Origin: Dehalococcoidia bacterium
GTDB lineage: Bacteria; Chloroflexota; Dehalococcoidia; GIF9; UBA5629
Assembly: GCA_007280145.1 (NCBI GenBank)
Contig: QYPU01000105.1
Span: 1-10,247, forward strand
Length of the DNA stretch: 10,247 bases
Direction: 5' to 3'
Shown: positions 1-6,281 of the stretch, piece by piece
Numbering within the stretch: the first letter of the stretch is position 1
Layout of the letters: every line of letters begins with the position of its first letter
The notes under the pieces: model-generated
Told to the model about the DNA's origin: nothing
The model's database searches: none
The model's input: only the letters and a program-made list of their open reading frames with translations
Program-made: the position numbers and the translations under genes

Positions 1-138
1 GAAGGGGTCACGGTCCCCTTAGCAGATACCTACGTGGCGCTTCTGGCGATAGAAAACGATGTTCCACTTCTCCATCATGACACCCATTTTGATTTGATAG
101 CCCGGAAAACCGGGCTTAAAATATTGGAAGTTAAATAA
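1..138 (+). CDS. PIN-domain (VapC-like) ribonuclease, C-terminal fragment
   Basis: Frame 1 is open from the window edge to a TAA at 136-138 and encodes the last 45 residues of a protein. The peptide contains LADTYVALLAIENDVPLLHHD followed by THFDLIARKTGLKILEV, split here only for length. This is the typical end of a VapC-type PIN domain: an Asp in the ADTY segment, then a beta-strand leading to a D-T-H-F metal-binding Asp, then a short helix and final strand. PIN toxins are Mg-dependent RNases that usually act on tRNA or mRNA and are held inactive by a partner antitoxin. The start, the first catalytic Asp and any antitoxin lie outside the window, so the toxin role is inferred from the family. 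The gene ends 99 bp before the HNH gene and appears unrelated to it. Confidence 0.75.
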   Translation, partial: EGVTVPLADTYVALLAIENDVPLLHHDTHFDLIARKTGLKILEVK

Positions 139-149
139 AAGGGAAAGAG

Positions 150-184
150 GCCTGACAATAAGCCAACAGCCCTGCAGCTCAGGC
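150..184. repeat. Inverted repeat upstream of the R-M operon
   Basis: GCCTGA at 150-155 is the exact reverse complement of TCAGGC at 179-184. The 23-nt interval between them contains the palindrome CTGCAG (172-177). It lies in the 99-bp gap between the PIN fragment and the HNH gene, where a promoter or control site would be expected. A TATAAA at 191-196 is the only -10-like hexamer nearby and has no good -35 partner. An operator role is a guess; a 6-bp arm can occur by chance. Confidence 0.2.
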
Positions 185-237
185 AAGAAATATAAACACT
201 GCTGCGGAAGCTAAGAGGCTACAAGAGAAAAATTAAA

Positions 238-879
238 ATGCCAAGTGGAAAAGATAAAATACTACAGTACTTCAAAGACCATGTTGGGCAATGGGTGCAC
301 AATAGAGAACTTCGTGAGGCTTCAGAACTCAACGATACTCCAAGAACTATCCGCCTACTAAGGCAGCAAGGCTGGCAGATTGAAGTGAGAGGCGATGGGT
401 ATAATAGACTCATATCGCTGGAGAAGAGAGTAGCCCGAGGCGAAAGAAAAGCAATCACCGAGAAATTAAGATACCAAGTCCTAAGTCGCGATGGCTTCAG
501 GTGCAAAGCTTGCGGTCGAGGAGCTGATAATGGCCTCAAACTACAAGTTGACCATGTAGTGCCTGTGGATTGGGGAGGTACCAATGATATCTCAAACCTC
601 TTGAGTTTATGTGAGCAGTGCAATAGAGGGAAAAAAGCTTGGGTTGATACCGTACCATCTAAGCTGATGCAGCAAATTATGGCTAAACGGACAGTTGAGT
701 CAAGAATTGAAGCCCTCTTCGATAGCTTCCCTAATCAGAACATATCATCAACTCTGATACAAGTCGTCTCAAAAGCAGCGCTCGACTGGCAGAGGGCTTT
801 ACGAAGAGTACGGAAAAGGAGCGGTAAAAAGATTTCGCCAACGCAGGGACGCACAGCTTACCGCTATTTCAAAGACTAG
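238..879 (+). CDS. HNH endonuclease with N-terminal winged helix, probable restriction enzyme
   Basis: The 213-aa protein has two parts. Residues about 5-65 (ILQYFKDHVGQWVHNREL onward) look like a winged helix-turn-helix DNA-binding domain. Residues about 78-135 form an HNH nuclease of the Cys4 zinc type: C89-x2-C92, then D105-H106 (VDHVVPV), N116 and N120 (GGTNDISN), then C125-x2-C128-N129. H106 is the expected general base. A basic helical tail follows, without a recognised fold. The start ATG at 238 has an AAGAGA purine stretch 9 nt upstream. The methyltransferase gene begins 19 bp downstream on the same strand, so the pair is most simply a type II-like R-M system with this as the cutting subunit. 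Codons such as ATA, AGA and CTA are commoner here than in polX next door, consistent with acquisition by transfer. A standalone HNH nuclease is the alternative. Recognition sequence cannot be read from this. Confidence 0.75.
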   Translation: MPSGKDKILQYFKDHVGQWVHNRELREASELNDTPRTIRLLRQQGWQIEVRGDGYNRLISLEKRVARGERKAITEKLRYQVLSRDGFRCKACGRGADNGLKLQVDHVVPVDWGGTNDISNLLSLCEQCNRGKKAWVDTVPSKLMQQIMAKRTVESRIEALFDSFPNQNISSTLIQVVSKAALDWQRALRRVRKRSGKKISPTQGRTAYRYFKD

Positions 880-898
880 ATAACAAGGCTAGTATACC

Positions 899-1807
899 AT
901 GGAATTTGTCGACCAAATAATATGCGAGGATTGCTTAGAGGCTATGGCGCGAATTCCAGACAACTCTATCCATTTAGCCATAACTTCACCTCCGTACAAT
1001 TTGGGCATCAATTACGATACCCACAACGACAGTCTAGCTTACCAAGAATATCTCGACTGGATGAAAAAGGTGTGGCTGGAGACAAAGCGGGTTCTAGTTC
1101 CCGGTGGTCGTTTTGCCTTGAACATCGCGCCAACTAGCATCAAAAACTTTAGGCCTATCCACCATGACTTCTCAAATCAGCTCAGGGAAATTGGCATGAT
1201 AATGAGAACTGAAGTAATCTGGTACAAACAGACAATGGGGCGACGGACAGCATGGGGCAGTTGGAAAAGCCCAGCAAATCCCCACATCATACCCTCTTGG
1301 GAATATGTGCTGGTTTTCTCCAAAGACTCGTGGACTCTTACTAGCGACTCTAAAGACAGTGATGTTACCGCAGACGAGTTTATGAGGTTCTCCGATGGCT
1401 TTTGGTATATACCACCGGAATCCCAACGTCGAGGACATCCCACCCCCTTCCCAGAAGAACTAATCTATCGCCTTATAAAATTCTATGCCTACAAAGATAA
1501 TATAGTGCTCGACATGTTTGGAGGAACAGGCACTGTAGCAGTGGTAGCACTGAAGACCGGGCGACACTTTATTCACATCGACATCTCCCCTAAGTACTGC
1601 AAGATAGCAGAGGATAGATTACAAGCGGCACGGCTTCTTAAAGAACTCCCTCTAGCAATAGGCAAACCAGGAAGGAAGACAAAGATAAGTCGATACACCC
1701 CCCTAGAAACTGCCAAGCCGTCTCAAAAAAGAAAAAAACAACTAGAGCAAAGTCGCCTGCTGGAATCACGAGGCCAATACAAGCCCAAGGAAACAAAACA
1801 TGCTTGA
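899..1807 (+). CDS. DNA methyltransferase, beta class (N4-cytosine or N6-adenine)
   Basis: The 302-aa enzyme would transfer a methyl group from S-adenosylmethionine to an exocyclic amino group in DNA. Catalytic motif IV comes first (T29-S30-P31-P32-Y33-N34), followed by the variable target-recognition region (about 100-170), then motif X-like HPTPFPEELIYRLI and the SAM-binding motif I D205-M-F-G-G-T-G-T212 with a downstream acidic residue in HIDIS. That order (IV, target region, I) defines the beta class of the N6_N4_Mtase family. An SPPY rather than DPPY motif leans toward N4-cytosine but does not settle it. The last 57 residues are rich in lysine and arginine (about 16 basic against 5 acidic) and lie outside the catalytic fold. 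The gene follows the HNH nuclease by 19 bp and overlaps the next gene by 8 bp, so it most likely protects host DNA from that nuclease. Confidence 0.88.
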   Translation: MEFVDQIICEDCLEAMARIPDNSIHLAITSPPYNLGINYDTHNDSLAYQEYLDWMKKVWLETKRVLVPGGRFALNIAPTSIKNFRPIHHDFSNQLREIGMIMRTEVIWYKQTMGRRTAWGSWKSPANPHIIPSWEYVLVFSKDSWTLTSDSKDSDVTADEFMRFSDGFWYIPPESQRRGHPTPFPEELIYRLIKFYAYKDNIVLDMFGGTGTVAVVALKTGRHFIHIDISPKYCKIAEDRLQAARLLKELPLAIGKPGRKTKISRYTPLETAKPSQKRKKQLEQSRLLESRGQYKPKETKHA

Positions 1808-2027
1808 TAGAGACGTTGTTGGAGAATTCCTCGACTGCGAGCTTGAAGGCATAGAAATACCCGAAGATATCGACAAGGACAAGCTCGTAGAAGCTTTTTG
1901 CGACTACGTCGAGGACGACTACTACGAATGGCTGAAGGATAACTTCAAGTCCTTCTTCAACCACGGCGACCCCGACTGGAAGTGGATAAGGGAGCGGACT
2001 GAGACTTTGACACCTGGGCATGAATAA
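1800..2027 (+). CDS. Small strongly acidic protein coupled to the methyltransferase
   Basis: I do not recognise this 75-aa protein. Its ATG lies inside the last codons of the methyltransferase gene (8-bp overlap), and an AAGGA sequence at 1787-1791 sits 8 nt upstream, so translation start and coupling look genuine. About 23 of 75 residues are Asp or Glu against about 8 Lys or Arg, a net charge near -15. Aromatic residues cluster in the middle and end (DYYEWLKDNFKSFFNHG, DPDWKW). No signal peptide, membrane segment or metal motif is visible. Position suggests a role linked to the R-M pair; a DNA-mimic or chaperone-like partner for a basic protein is one inference from charge alone. It could also be a passenger gene of unrelated function. 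The next gene, polX, starts 50 bp later. Confidence 0.65.
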   Translation: MLDRDVVGEFLDCELEGIEIPEDIDKDKLVEAFCDYVEDDYYEWLKDNFKSFFNHGDPDWKWIRERTETLTPGHE

Positions 2028-2077
2028 GGCTCAACTGAACACAAATCGTGCTCAATAGGTAGCATGCCACCAGGCCA

Positions 2078-3802
2078 ATGAAAAACACTGCTATTGCCAA
2101 AGTTTTCCAGGATATCGCTGACCTGCTGGAGCTTAAGGGGGAGAATGTGTTTAAGATTCGAGCCTACCAGCGGGCCACCCGCACTATCGAGCACCTGCCT
2201 AAAGAGATAGAGATTATGCTCGAGGAAGGCGAGGACTTGAAGAACATCCCCGGCGTGGGTGAAGCGATAGCCAGGAAAACCACCGAGCTGGTAACTACCG
2301 GCAAGCTGGGCTACTATGAAGACCTTAAAGCTGAGTTCCCCGAAGGCATAACCAGCCTGCTGGAAATCCCCGGCATCGGCCCCAAGATAGCAAGCAGGCT
2401 CTCCACCGAGCTGGAGATAAGGTCTGTGGATGAACTGGAGCAGGCCATCAAAGATGGCCAAGTAGCCAGGATGTTTCGCCTCGGTGATAAGACGGCCGAC
2501 AATATCCTGCACCAGATTCAAGCCCTGCGCCGCAAAGACCAGCGTATCCCTATAGGTGAAGCCCTGCCCATGGTGGAGGAAATCCTGGATGCCCTGCGCC
2601 CTCTTCCCGGGGTGAGAAACCTCACCGCCGCCGGCAGCCTGCGCCGCTTCAGGGATACACTGGGCGATATCGACCTCATGGGCACAGTCGATAATCCAGA
2701 AGAGGTTATCAAGACCTTTGTCGCCCTGCCGCAGATAAGAGAGGTACTGGCTCAAGGCCCAACCAAGGCCAGCGCTATTCTCCCCGGCGGACTACAGGCT
2801 GACTTGAGAATGGTGGAGCATGACTCCTTCGGCTCCTTGCTTCAGTATTTCACCGGCAGCAAGCAGCACAACATAGGCTTAAGATTGAGAGGGCAAAAAC
2901 AGGGCCTAAAACTGAGCGAGTACGGAATCACCGACCTGGCTAAAGATAAGCTGGAGAAATTCGCCACCGAGGAAGGTTTCTACCACCGGCTAGGACTCCA
3001 GTATATCCCACCGGAACTGAGAGAAGCCCAGCAGGAAATAGAAATGGCCGAGCAGGGCGCTATCCCTGAGCTTGTGGAATTGCCAGGCATAAAGGGAGAC
3101 CTCCATGCTCACACCGACTGGAGCGACGGGCATGAGTCCATCGAAGCTATGGCTCTGGCAGCTAAAGCCCTCGGCTATCAGTATCTGGCAATAACCGACC
3201 ATTCAGGCGGGCGAGGCATTGCCCACGGACTCAACGAGGAACGATTGAGAGACCAGATTGATGAAATTAAACGGCTCAATCAGCAGCTTGATGGTATTCG
3301 CCTTCTTTCAGGCATAGAGGTTGATATCCGGGCCGACGGCAGTTTAGACTTGCCCCGGGAGCTTCTAGCCGAACTGGACATCGTTATCGCTGCCATCCAC
3401 TCAGCGATGACTCAAAGCGAGGAACAGATAACCAGGCGTATTCTGGGAGCTATAGAAAACCCGAACGTTGATGTTATCGCCCATCCCACCTGTCGCCTCC
3501 TCGGTGAGCGAGAGCCAGTAGCCATCGACCTGGAAGCTGTCTTCTGCGCCGCAGCTAAACATAATAAAGCCTTAGAAATCAACGCTATGCCCAGCCGACT
3601 CGACTTGAAAGATATTCACACCTACCGAGCGCGGGAGCTGGGGGTAAAGCTGACCCTGGGCACAGACGCCCATAGCAGTGCTCACCTGGGCTTCATGCGC
3701 TTCGGCATCGGCGTTGCCCGCCGCGGCTGGTGCCAGCCCCAGCATATACTCAACACCGAACCTCTGGATGAGTTGGTAACATTCCTAAAAAGCCACGCCT
3801 AG
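2078..3802 (+). CDS. polX: DNA polymerase X with C-terminal PHP exonuclease domain
   Basis: The 574-aa protein matches the usual size of bacterial PolX enzymes, which fill gaps in base-excision and related DNA repair. The N-terminal 8-kDa region carries helix-hairpin-helix motifs NIPGVGEAIARK (56-67) and EIPGIGPKIASRL (96-108). The polymerase palm has the nucleotidyltransferase signature GSLRR...GDIDL with catalytic D197 and D199, a third Asp at D242 (LQADLRMV), and the nucleotide-binding YFTGSKQHN (257-265). The PHP domain (about 337-574) keeps all expected metal ligands: H343, H345, D350, H375, E414, H441, H469, D530 and H532, so 3'-5' exonuclease or AP-endonuclease activity is likely. The start ATG at 2078 has only a weak AGG upstream. 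It lies 50 bp after the acidic gene; whether it has its own promoter is unclear. Base composition is more G+C rich than the R-M genes. Confidence 0.96.
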   Translation: MKNTAIAKVFQDIADLLELKGENVFKIRAYQRATRTIEHLPKEIEIMLEEGEDLKNIPGVGEAIARKTTELVTTGKLGYYEDLKAEFPEGITSLLEIPGIGPKIASRLSTELEIRSVDELEQAIKDGQVARMFRLGDKTADNILHQIQALRRKDQRIPIGEALPMVEEILDALRPLPGVRNLTAAGSLRRFRDTLGDIDLMGTVDNPEEVIKTFVALPQIREVLAQGPTKASAILPGGLQADLRMVEHDSFGSLLQYFTGSKQHNIGLRLRGQKQGLKLSEYGITDLAKDKLEKFATEEGFYHRLGLQYIPPELREAQQEIEMAEQGAIPELVELPGIKGDLHAHTDWSDGHESIEAMALAAKALGYQYLAITDHSGGRGIAHGLNEERLRDQIDEIKRLNQQLDGIRLLSGIEVDIRADGSLDLPRELLAELDIVIAAIHSAMTQSEEQITRRILGAIENPNVDVIAHPTCRLLGEREPVAIDLEAVFCAAAKHNKALEINAMPSRLDLKDIHTYRARELGVKLTLGTDAHSSAHLGFMRFGIGVARRGWCQPQHILNTEPLDELVTFLKSHA

Positions 3803-3830
3803 GCAAATATGGTCTTAAAGCCAGCCAGGC

Positions 3831-3872
3831 TAGCAACCCCCAAAGACTTGCGCTATAATTCTAATAAGGAGG
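3831..3872 (+). promoter_or_regulatory. Promoter and Shine-Dalgarno of the HAD-MBL operon
   Basis: A perfect -10 hexamer TATAAT lies at 3854-3859 inside GCGCTATAAT (3850-3859). The -35 position at a 17-bp spacing (3831-3836, TAGCAA) matches consensus at only three of six bases. A strong AGGAGG at 3867-3872 ends 4 nt before the ATG. With a transcription start about 7 nt after the -10 box, the leader would be only about 11 nt and begin at the Shine-Dalgarno sequence. The same 10-mer at the same distance from a start codon occurs in the promoter at 6980-7008. Confidence 0.6.
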
Positions 3873-3876
3873 CAAG

Positions 3877-4590
3877 ATGGAAAAAACCGCCGCTTTCTTT
3901 GACTTCGATGGAACTCTGTTTCAAGGGCATATCTGGCAAGGGGTAGTCAGACATCATATCACATATAAACAGAAACTGGCCTCAGTATCGACCTATCTAG
4001 GTACACATATACCTTTGTGGCTAATGAGTAAATGTAAACTACTCAGCGAGGAATACTATAAACGGAAGTGGGCAGAGGATTTAAGCACTACCTTGGGTGG
4101 ACTGGAAGAAAAGGAAGGGCTAAAGATTTTTAGATGGATAACCGATAACTATGTGACAAAGTCATTACGCCAGGATATCATCGCCTTGCTACAACAGCAC
4201 AAAGAGCAGGGACACATAGTAATACTCCTTTCCGCCACCTTTAATGACCTCTTGCAAATAATCGGGAAAAAGGTAGGTGTACTCCATACGGTAGGCACAA
4301 AGCTTGAGGTGATAAAGGACAAATACACAGGTAAGATTGTTGAGCCATTATGTCTCGGCGCAAATAAAGCTAAGCTGCTTAAGGAGTTTATCAGCCAGGC
4401 ACAATTAAATATAGACTTTCCCTCCAGCTTTGCCTATGGCGATAGCATCTTCGATACCACAACACTGGAAATGGTGGGTAACCCTGTCGCTGTTTATCCC
4501 GACAGGAAGCTGCTCAACTTAGCTCAGCAAAGAGGTTGGCAAATAATAGGTAGCCCAGGTTCCAGCCCTGCTAATAAGCAAGCCAGGTAA
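3877..4590 (+). CDS. HAD superfamily hydrolase, subfamily IB (phosphoserine phosphatase-like)
   Basis: The 237-aa protein shows the four HAD motifs in order: motif I FFDFDGTL with nucleophile D9 and acid/base D11; motif II S119-A-T121 after a hydrophobic strand; motif III lysine in GANKAKLL (K164 or K166); motif IV G188-D-S-I-F-D193. The helical cap of about 75 residues between motif I and II fits the C1-capped IB subfamily, whose members hydrolyse phosphate monoesters such as phosphoserine or lipid-linked phosphates. The substrate cannot be read from sequence. The ATG follows a strong AGGAGG and a consensus -10 box. It is the first gene of a likely three-gene operon: the MBL hydrolase starts 10 bp after its stop, with the GGAG ribosome site directly adjoining that stop. 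No signal peptide is visible, so the enzyme should be cytoplasmic. Confidence 0.9.
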   Translation: MEKTAAFFDFDGTLFQGHIWQGVVRHHITYKQKLASVSTYLGTHIPLWLMSKCKLLSEEYYKRKWAEDLSTTLGGLEEKEGLKIFRWITDNYVTKSLRQDIIALLQQHKEQGHIVILLSATFNDLLQIIGKKVGVLHTVGTKLEVIKDKYTGKIVEPLCLGANKAKLLKEFISQAQLNIDFPSSFAYGDSIFDTTTLEMVGNPVAVYPDRKLLNLAQQRGWQIIGSPGSSPANKQAR

Positions 4591-4600
4591 GGAGTAACCG

Positions 4601-5398
4601 ATGCTTGCAGCCACTGAATACGAACAGGTAACCCAGATTAAGATGAGCCGCTATCCAGAGTTCAGACCTGCCACCTATGTCTCCGCTTACCTGGTGGACA
4701 GCCTCTTGATAGACAGCGGACTGGCTCACACCGCCGAGGAGTTAGCTGACTTTCTAAAGGACAAGGCAGTAAAAACAGTAGTCAACACCCACTATCACGA
4801 AGACCATATTTCAGCCAATGCACTGCTCAAAGAGAGATACGGAGCCGAGCTTCTGGCTCATCCCCTGGCCATAAACAGAATCAATCAGCCAGCTACGCTT
4901 TATCCCTACCAGGAGGAGGTCTGGGGATACCCTATCCCTACACAGGCAAAGAAAATCGGCGATAGCGTTAGCACCCAACATTTTCACTTTGAGGTAATTC
5001 ACACCCCTGGCCATAGCCCTGACCATATCTGCCTCCTTGAGAAAAGCCACGGCTGGCTTTTCTCGGGAGACCTGTTCACCACCACTCACCCCAATGTAGC
5101 CCGACCCGAGGAAAACCAGTGGCAAATCATAGCCTCACTCAAAAAGGTTAAGGACTTGATGCCGCAAGCCCTCTTCCCAGCCCCGGGCCGCATAATATCT
5201 GAACCCATAGCCACGCTGGAACAGACTATCCAATACCTGGAAGATTTGGGGCACAGAGTCATGGAGCTATCTGATAATGGTTTATCTCCAGTTGAAATCA
5301 GGCAGCAAATTTTTGGCGATGAGAGCCTGTTAGCTGAGTTCACTCAACAGCAGTTTTCATCAGAAAACCTGGTGAAGTCCTATCTCAAAAAAGAGTGA
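4601..5398 (+). CDS. Metallo-beta-lactamase-fold hydrolase
   Basis: The 265-aa protein has the MBL signature H64-Y-H66-E-D68-H69 (THYHEDH), a third-motif histidine H137 in IHTPGHSPDH, and bridging D157 in FSGDLF. The layout resembles glyoxalase II-like thiolesterases and the broad COG0491 group, so a cytoplasmic hydrolase acting on an ester or thioester is likely; substrate unknown. The position that normally carries the last metal histidine (a G-H-G after a hydrophobic strand) reads LFPAPGRII here, with Pro195 where His is expected. The second metal site may therefore be altered. Residues after about 200 form a helical tail typical of the group. The start ATG at 4601 is preceded by TAAGGAG overlapping the stop of the HAD gene, and the next gene begins 7 bp after its own stop, which points to one operon. 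Confidence 0.9.
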   Translation: MLAATEYEQVTQIKMSRYPEFRPATYVSAYLVDSLLIDSGLAHTAEELADFLKDKAVKTVVNTHYHEDHISANALLKERYGAELLAHPLAINRINQPATLYPYQEEVWGYPIPTQAKKIGDSVSTQHFHFEVIHTPGHSPDHICLLEKSHGWLFSGDLFTTTHPNVARPEENQWQIIASLKKVKDLMPQALFPAPGRIISEPIATLEQTIQYLEDLGHRVMELSDNGLSPVEIRQQIFGDESLLAEFTQQQFSSENLVKSYLKKE

Positions 5399-5405
5399 CC
5401 AGAAA

Positions 5406-6110
5406 ATGTCATCAAGAGAGGCGCAGAATACTTCCGCCACCACAACTGAAGCCGATGCCAGGGCAATTGAGCATCTTAAACAAGCTGTTGCCAGCGGCAC
5501 ACACTGGTACCAGGCCTTGCTCGAAGCCATCAAGCTATGGAGCAGTGCTGAGGAGGATTACAAGGGACGTCACTACTGCTACTTAATTGATGGCGAGGCT
5601 TTCGACTGGCTGCTGCTGGCAGAGCGTCTATGTGAGGAAATAAGTGAGCAAATCCCGGAAAAGGAGAGGATCGACCTCCTATTTTTTGACCGACCACCCT
5701 TAGAGCTGACTAAAGAGAAATTCAAGAAATTAATTGGCCCGGCTAAACATCGGGCTTACCTCAACTATCTCTATGGTATCCTGGTTGAGGAAGCTTTGAT
5801 TTCGGCTGTGGTCAGCGAGATTCGCAAAGAGCGACGAGCCTTGGGCTTAAACAGACACGCCGACGACCTGGACAAGGCATACCATCGAATTTACGGCGAT
5901 AGCCAGCAGGCCTTGCTGGACAGCTTCAGAAAAGAGAAGCGACACCCCAAACGCAAATCCACGAGTTTGGGCGAGCTTAAAGAATTCACCTACTGGCTAT
6001 TCAAATATCGACTGAAAATCTGCGATAAATCACGCGTAGCCAGTGATACCAAGAAGGCCCTAATGCAAATGCACCACGCTGCAGCACTGAAGAAGGTAAC
6101 TCCTAGCTGA
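5406..6110 (+). CDS. Unrecognised 234-aa protein, third gene of HAD-MBL operon
   Basis: I do not recognise this protein. It starts 7 bp after the MBL stop with only a weak purine stretch upstream, so it is probably translated by coupling. After a polar N-terminus (about 1-18) the sequence appears mostly helical and highly charged. Notable stretches are YCYLIDGEAFDWLLLAERL (57-75), which looks like an amphipathic core helix, LIGPAKHRAYLNYLYGILVEEAL (helical, about 109-131) and a basic segment FRKEKRHPKRKS near 180. There is no signal peptide, membrane span, nucleotide-binding loop or cysteine cluster. The length and tidy composition argue for a real gene. Position after two hydrolases and before the convergent gap suggests it shares their pathway. 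A helical RNA- or protein-binding role would be speculation. Confidence 0.75.
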   Translation: MSSREAQNTSATTTEADARAIEHLKQAVASGTHWYQALLEAIKLWSSAEEDYKGRHYCYLIDGEAFDWLLLAERLCEEISEQIPEKERIDLLFFDRPPLELTKEKFKKLIGPAKHRAYLNYLYGILVEEALISAVVSEIRKERRALGLNRHADDLDKAYHRIYGDSQQALLDSFRKEKRHPKRKSTSLGELKEFTYWLFKYRLKICDKSRVASDTKKALMQMHHAAALKKVTPS

Positions 6111-6227
6111 GCTTCCATGCGAGCCGCCCGCCCACGGGTGACCGCCCTTTACCTGTAGATAGGTGACTCTCACCTAATTAAACAAGATGCTGAACAATTC
6201 ACTAAAAGGTGTGGTCAGGCTTGAGTG
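6111..6227. other. Convergent intergenic interval with alternative hairpins
   Basis: This interval separates the plus-strand operon from the decayed 3' end of the minus-strand PIN gene. It contains a perfect 7-bp stem with a 3-nt loop (TAGGTGA-CTC-TCACCTA, 6160-6176). A competing 4-bp stem, ACCT (6151-6154) with AGGT (6161-6164), uses part of the same left arm. Neither is followed by a T tract on either strand, so a rho-independent terminator is not well supported. The 5' part (6121-6150) is a G+C-rich patch with short CCCG/CGGG and GGTGAC repeats. Confidence 0.3.
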
Positions 6228-6281
6228 CTATCTATCTTCTAGAACTCCGATAAATGTCTCTGCACCAACGATCTTAATGCC
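6228..6281 (-). other. Remnant coding sequence beyond the PIN amber stop
   Basis: Directly after the TAG at 6284-6282, the same frame continues for 17 sense codons, GIKIVGAETFIGVLEDR, to a second TAG at 6230-6228. This reads as the normal last strand and helix of a COG1569-type PIN protein, where the toxin usually continues after G-E-Y with Q/K-G-I-x-I. A single C-to-T change (CAG to TAG) would explain the amber codon. Confidence 0.6.

Noticed and set aside
99..116. Perfect hairpin AGCCCGG-AAAA-CCGGGCT, a terminator-like stem.
   Set aside because: It lies inside the PIN coding sequence, encodes expected residues (ARKTGL), and has no T tract after it.
219..623. 134-aa minus-strand open frame over the HNH gene.
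   Set aside because: Serine- and leucine-rich shadow translation opposite a gene with clear zinc and HNH motifs.
1724..1740. A-rich run in the methyltransferase gene containing an A-AAA-AAA slippery heptamer, possibly fusing it to the acidic gene by frameshift.
   Set aside because: The acidic gene is in the +1 frame, and that frame meets TAG right after the run. The -1 frame does not enter the acidic gene. The acidic gene has its own ATG and ribosome site.
2064..2081. Five-codon open frame (MPPGQ) whose stop overlaps the polX ATG as ATGA.
   Set aside because: It is too short to judge, has only a weak ribosome site and no attenuator structure around it; chance is likely.
1922..2755. 277-aa open frame on the minus strand over polX.
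   Set aside because: It is antisense to a fully conserved polX, has no recognisable domain, and spans the intergenic gap and the acidic gene.
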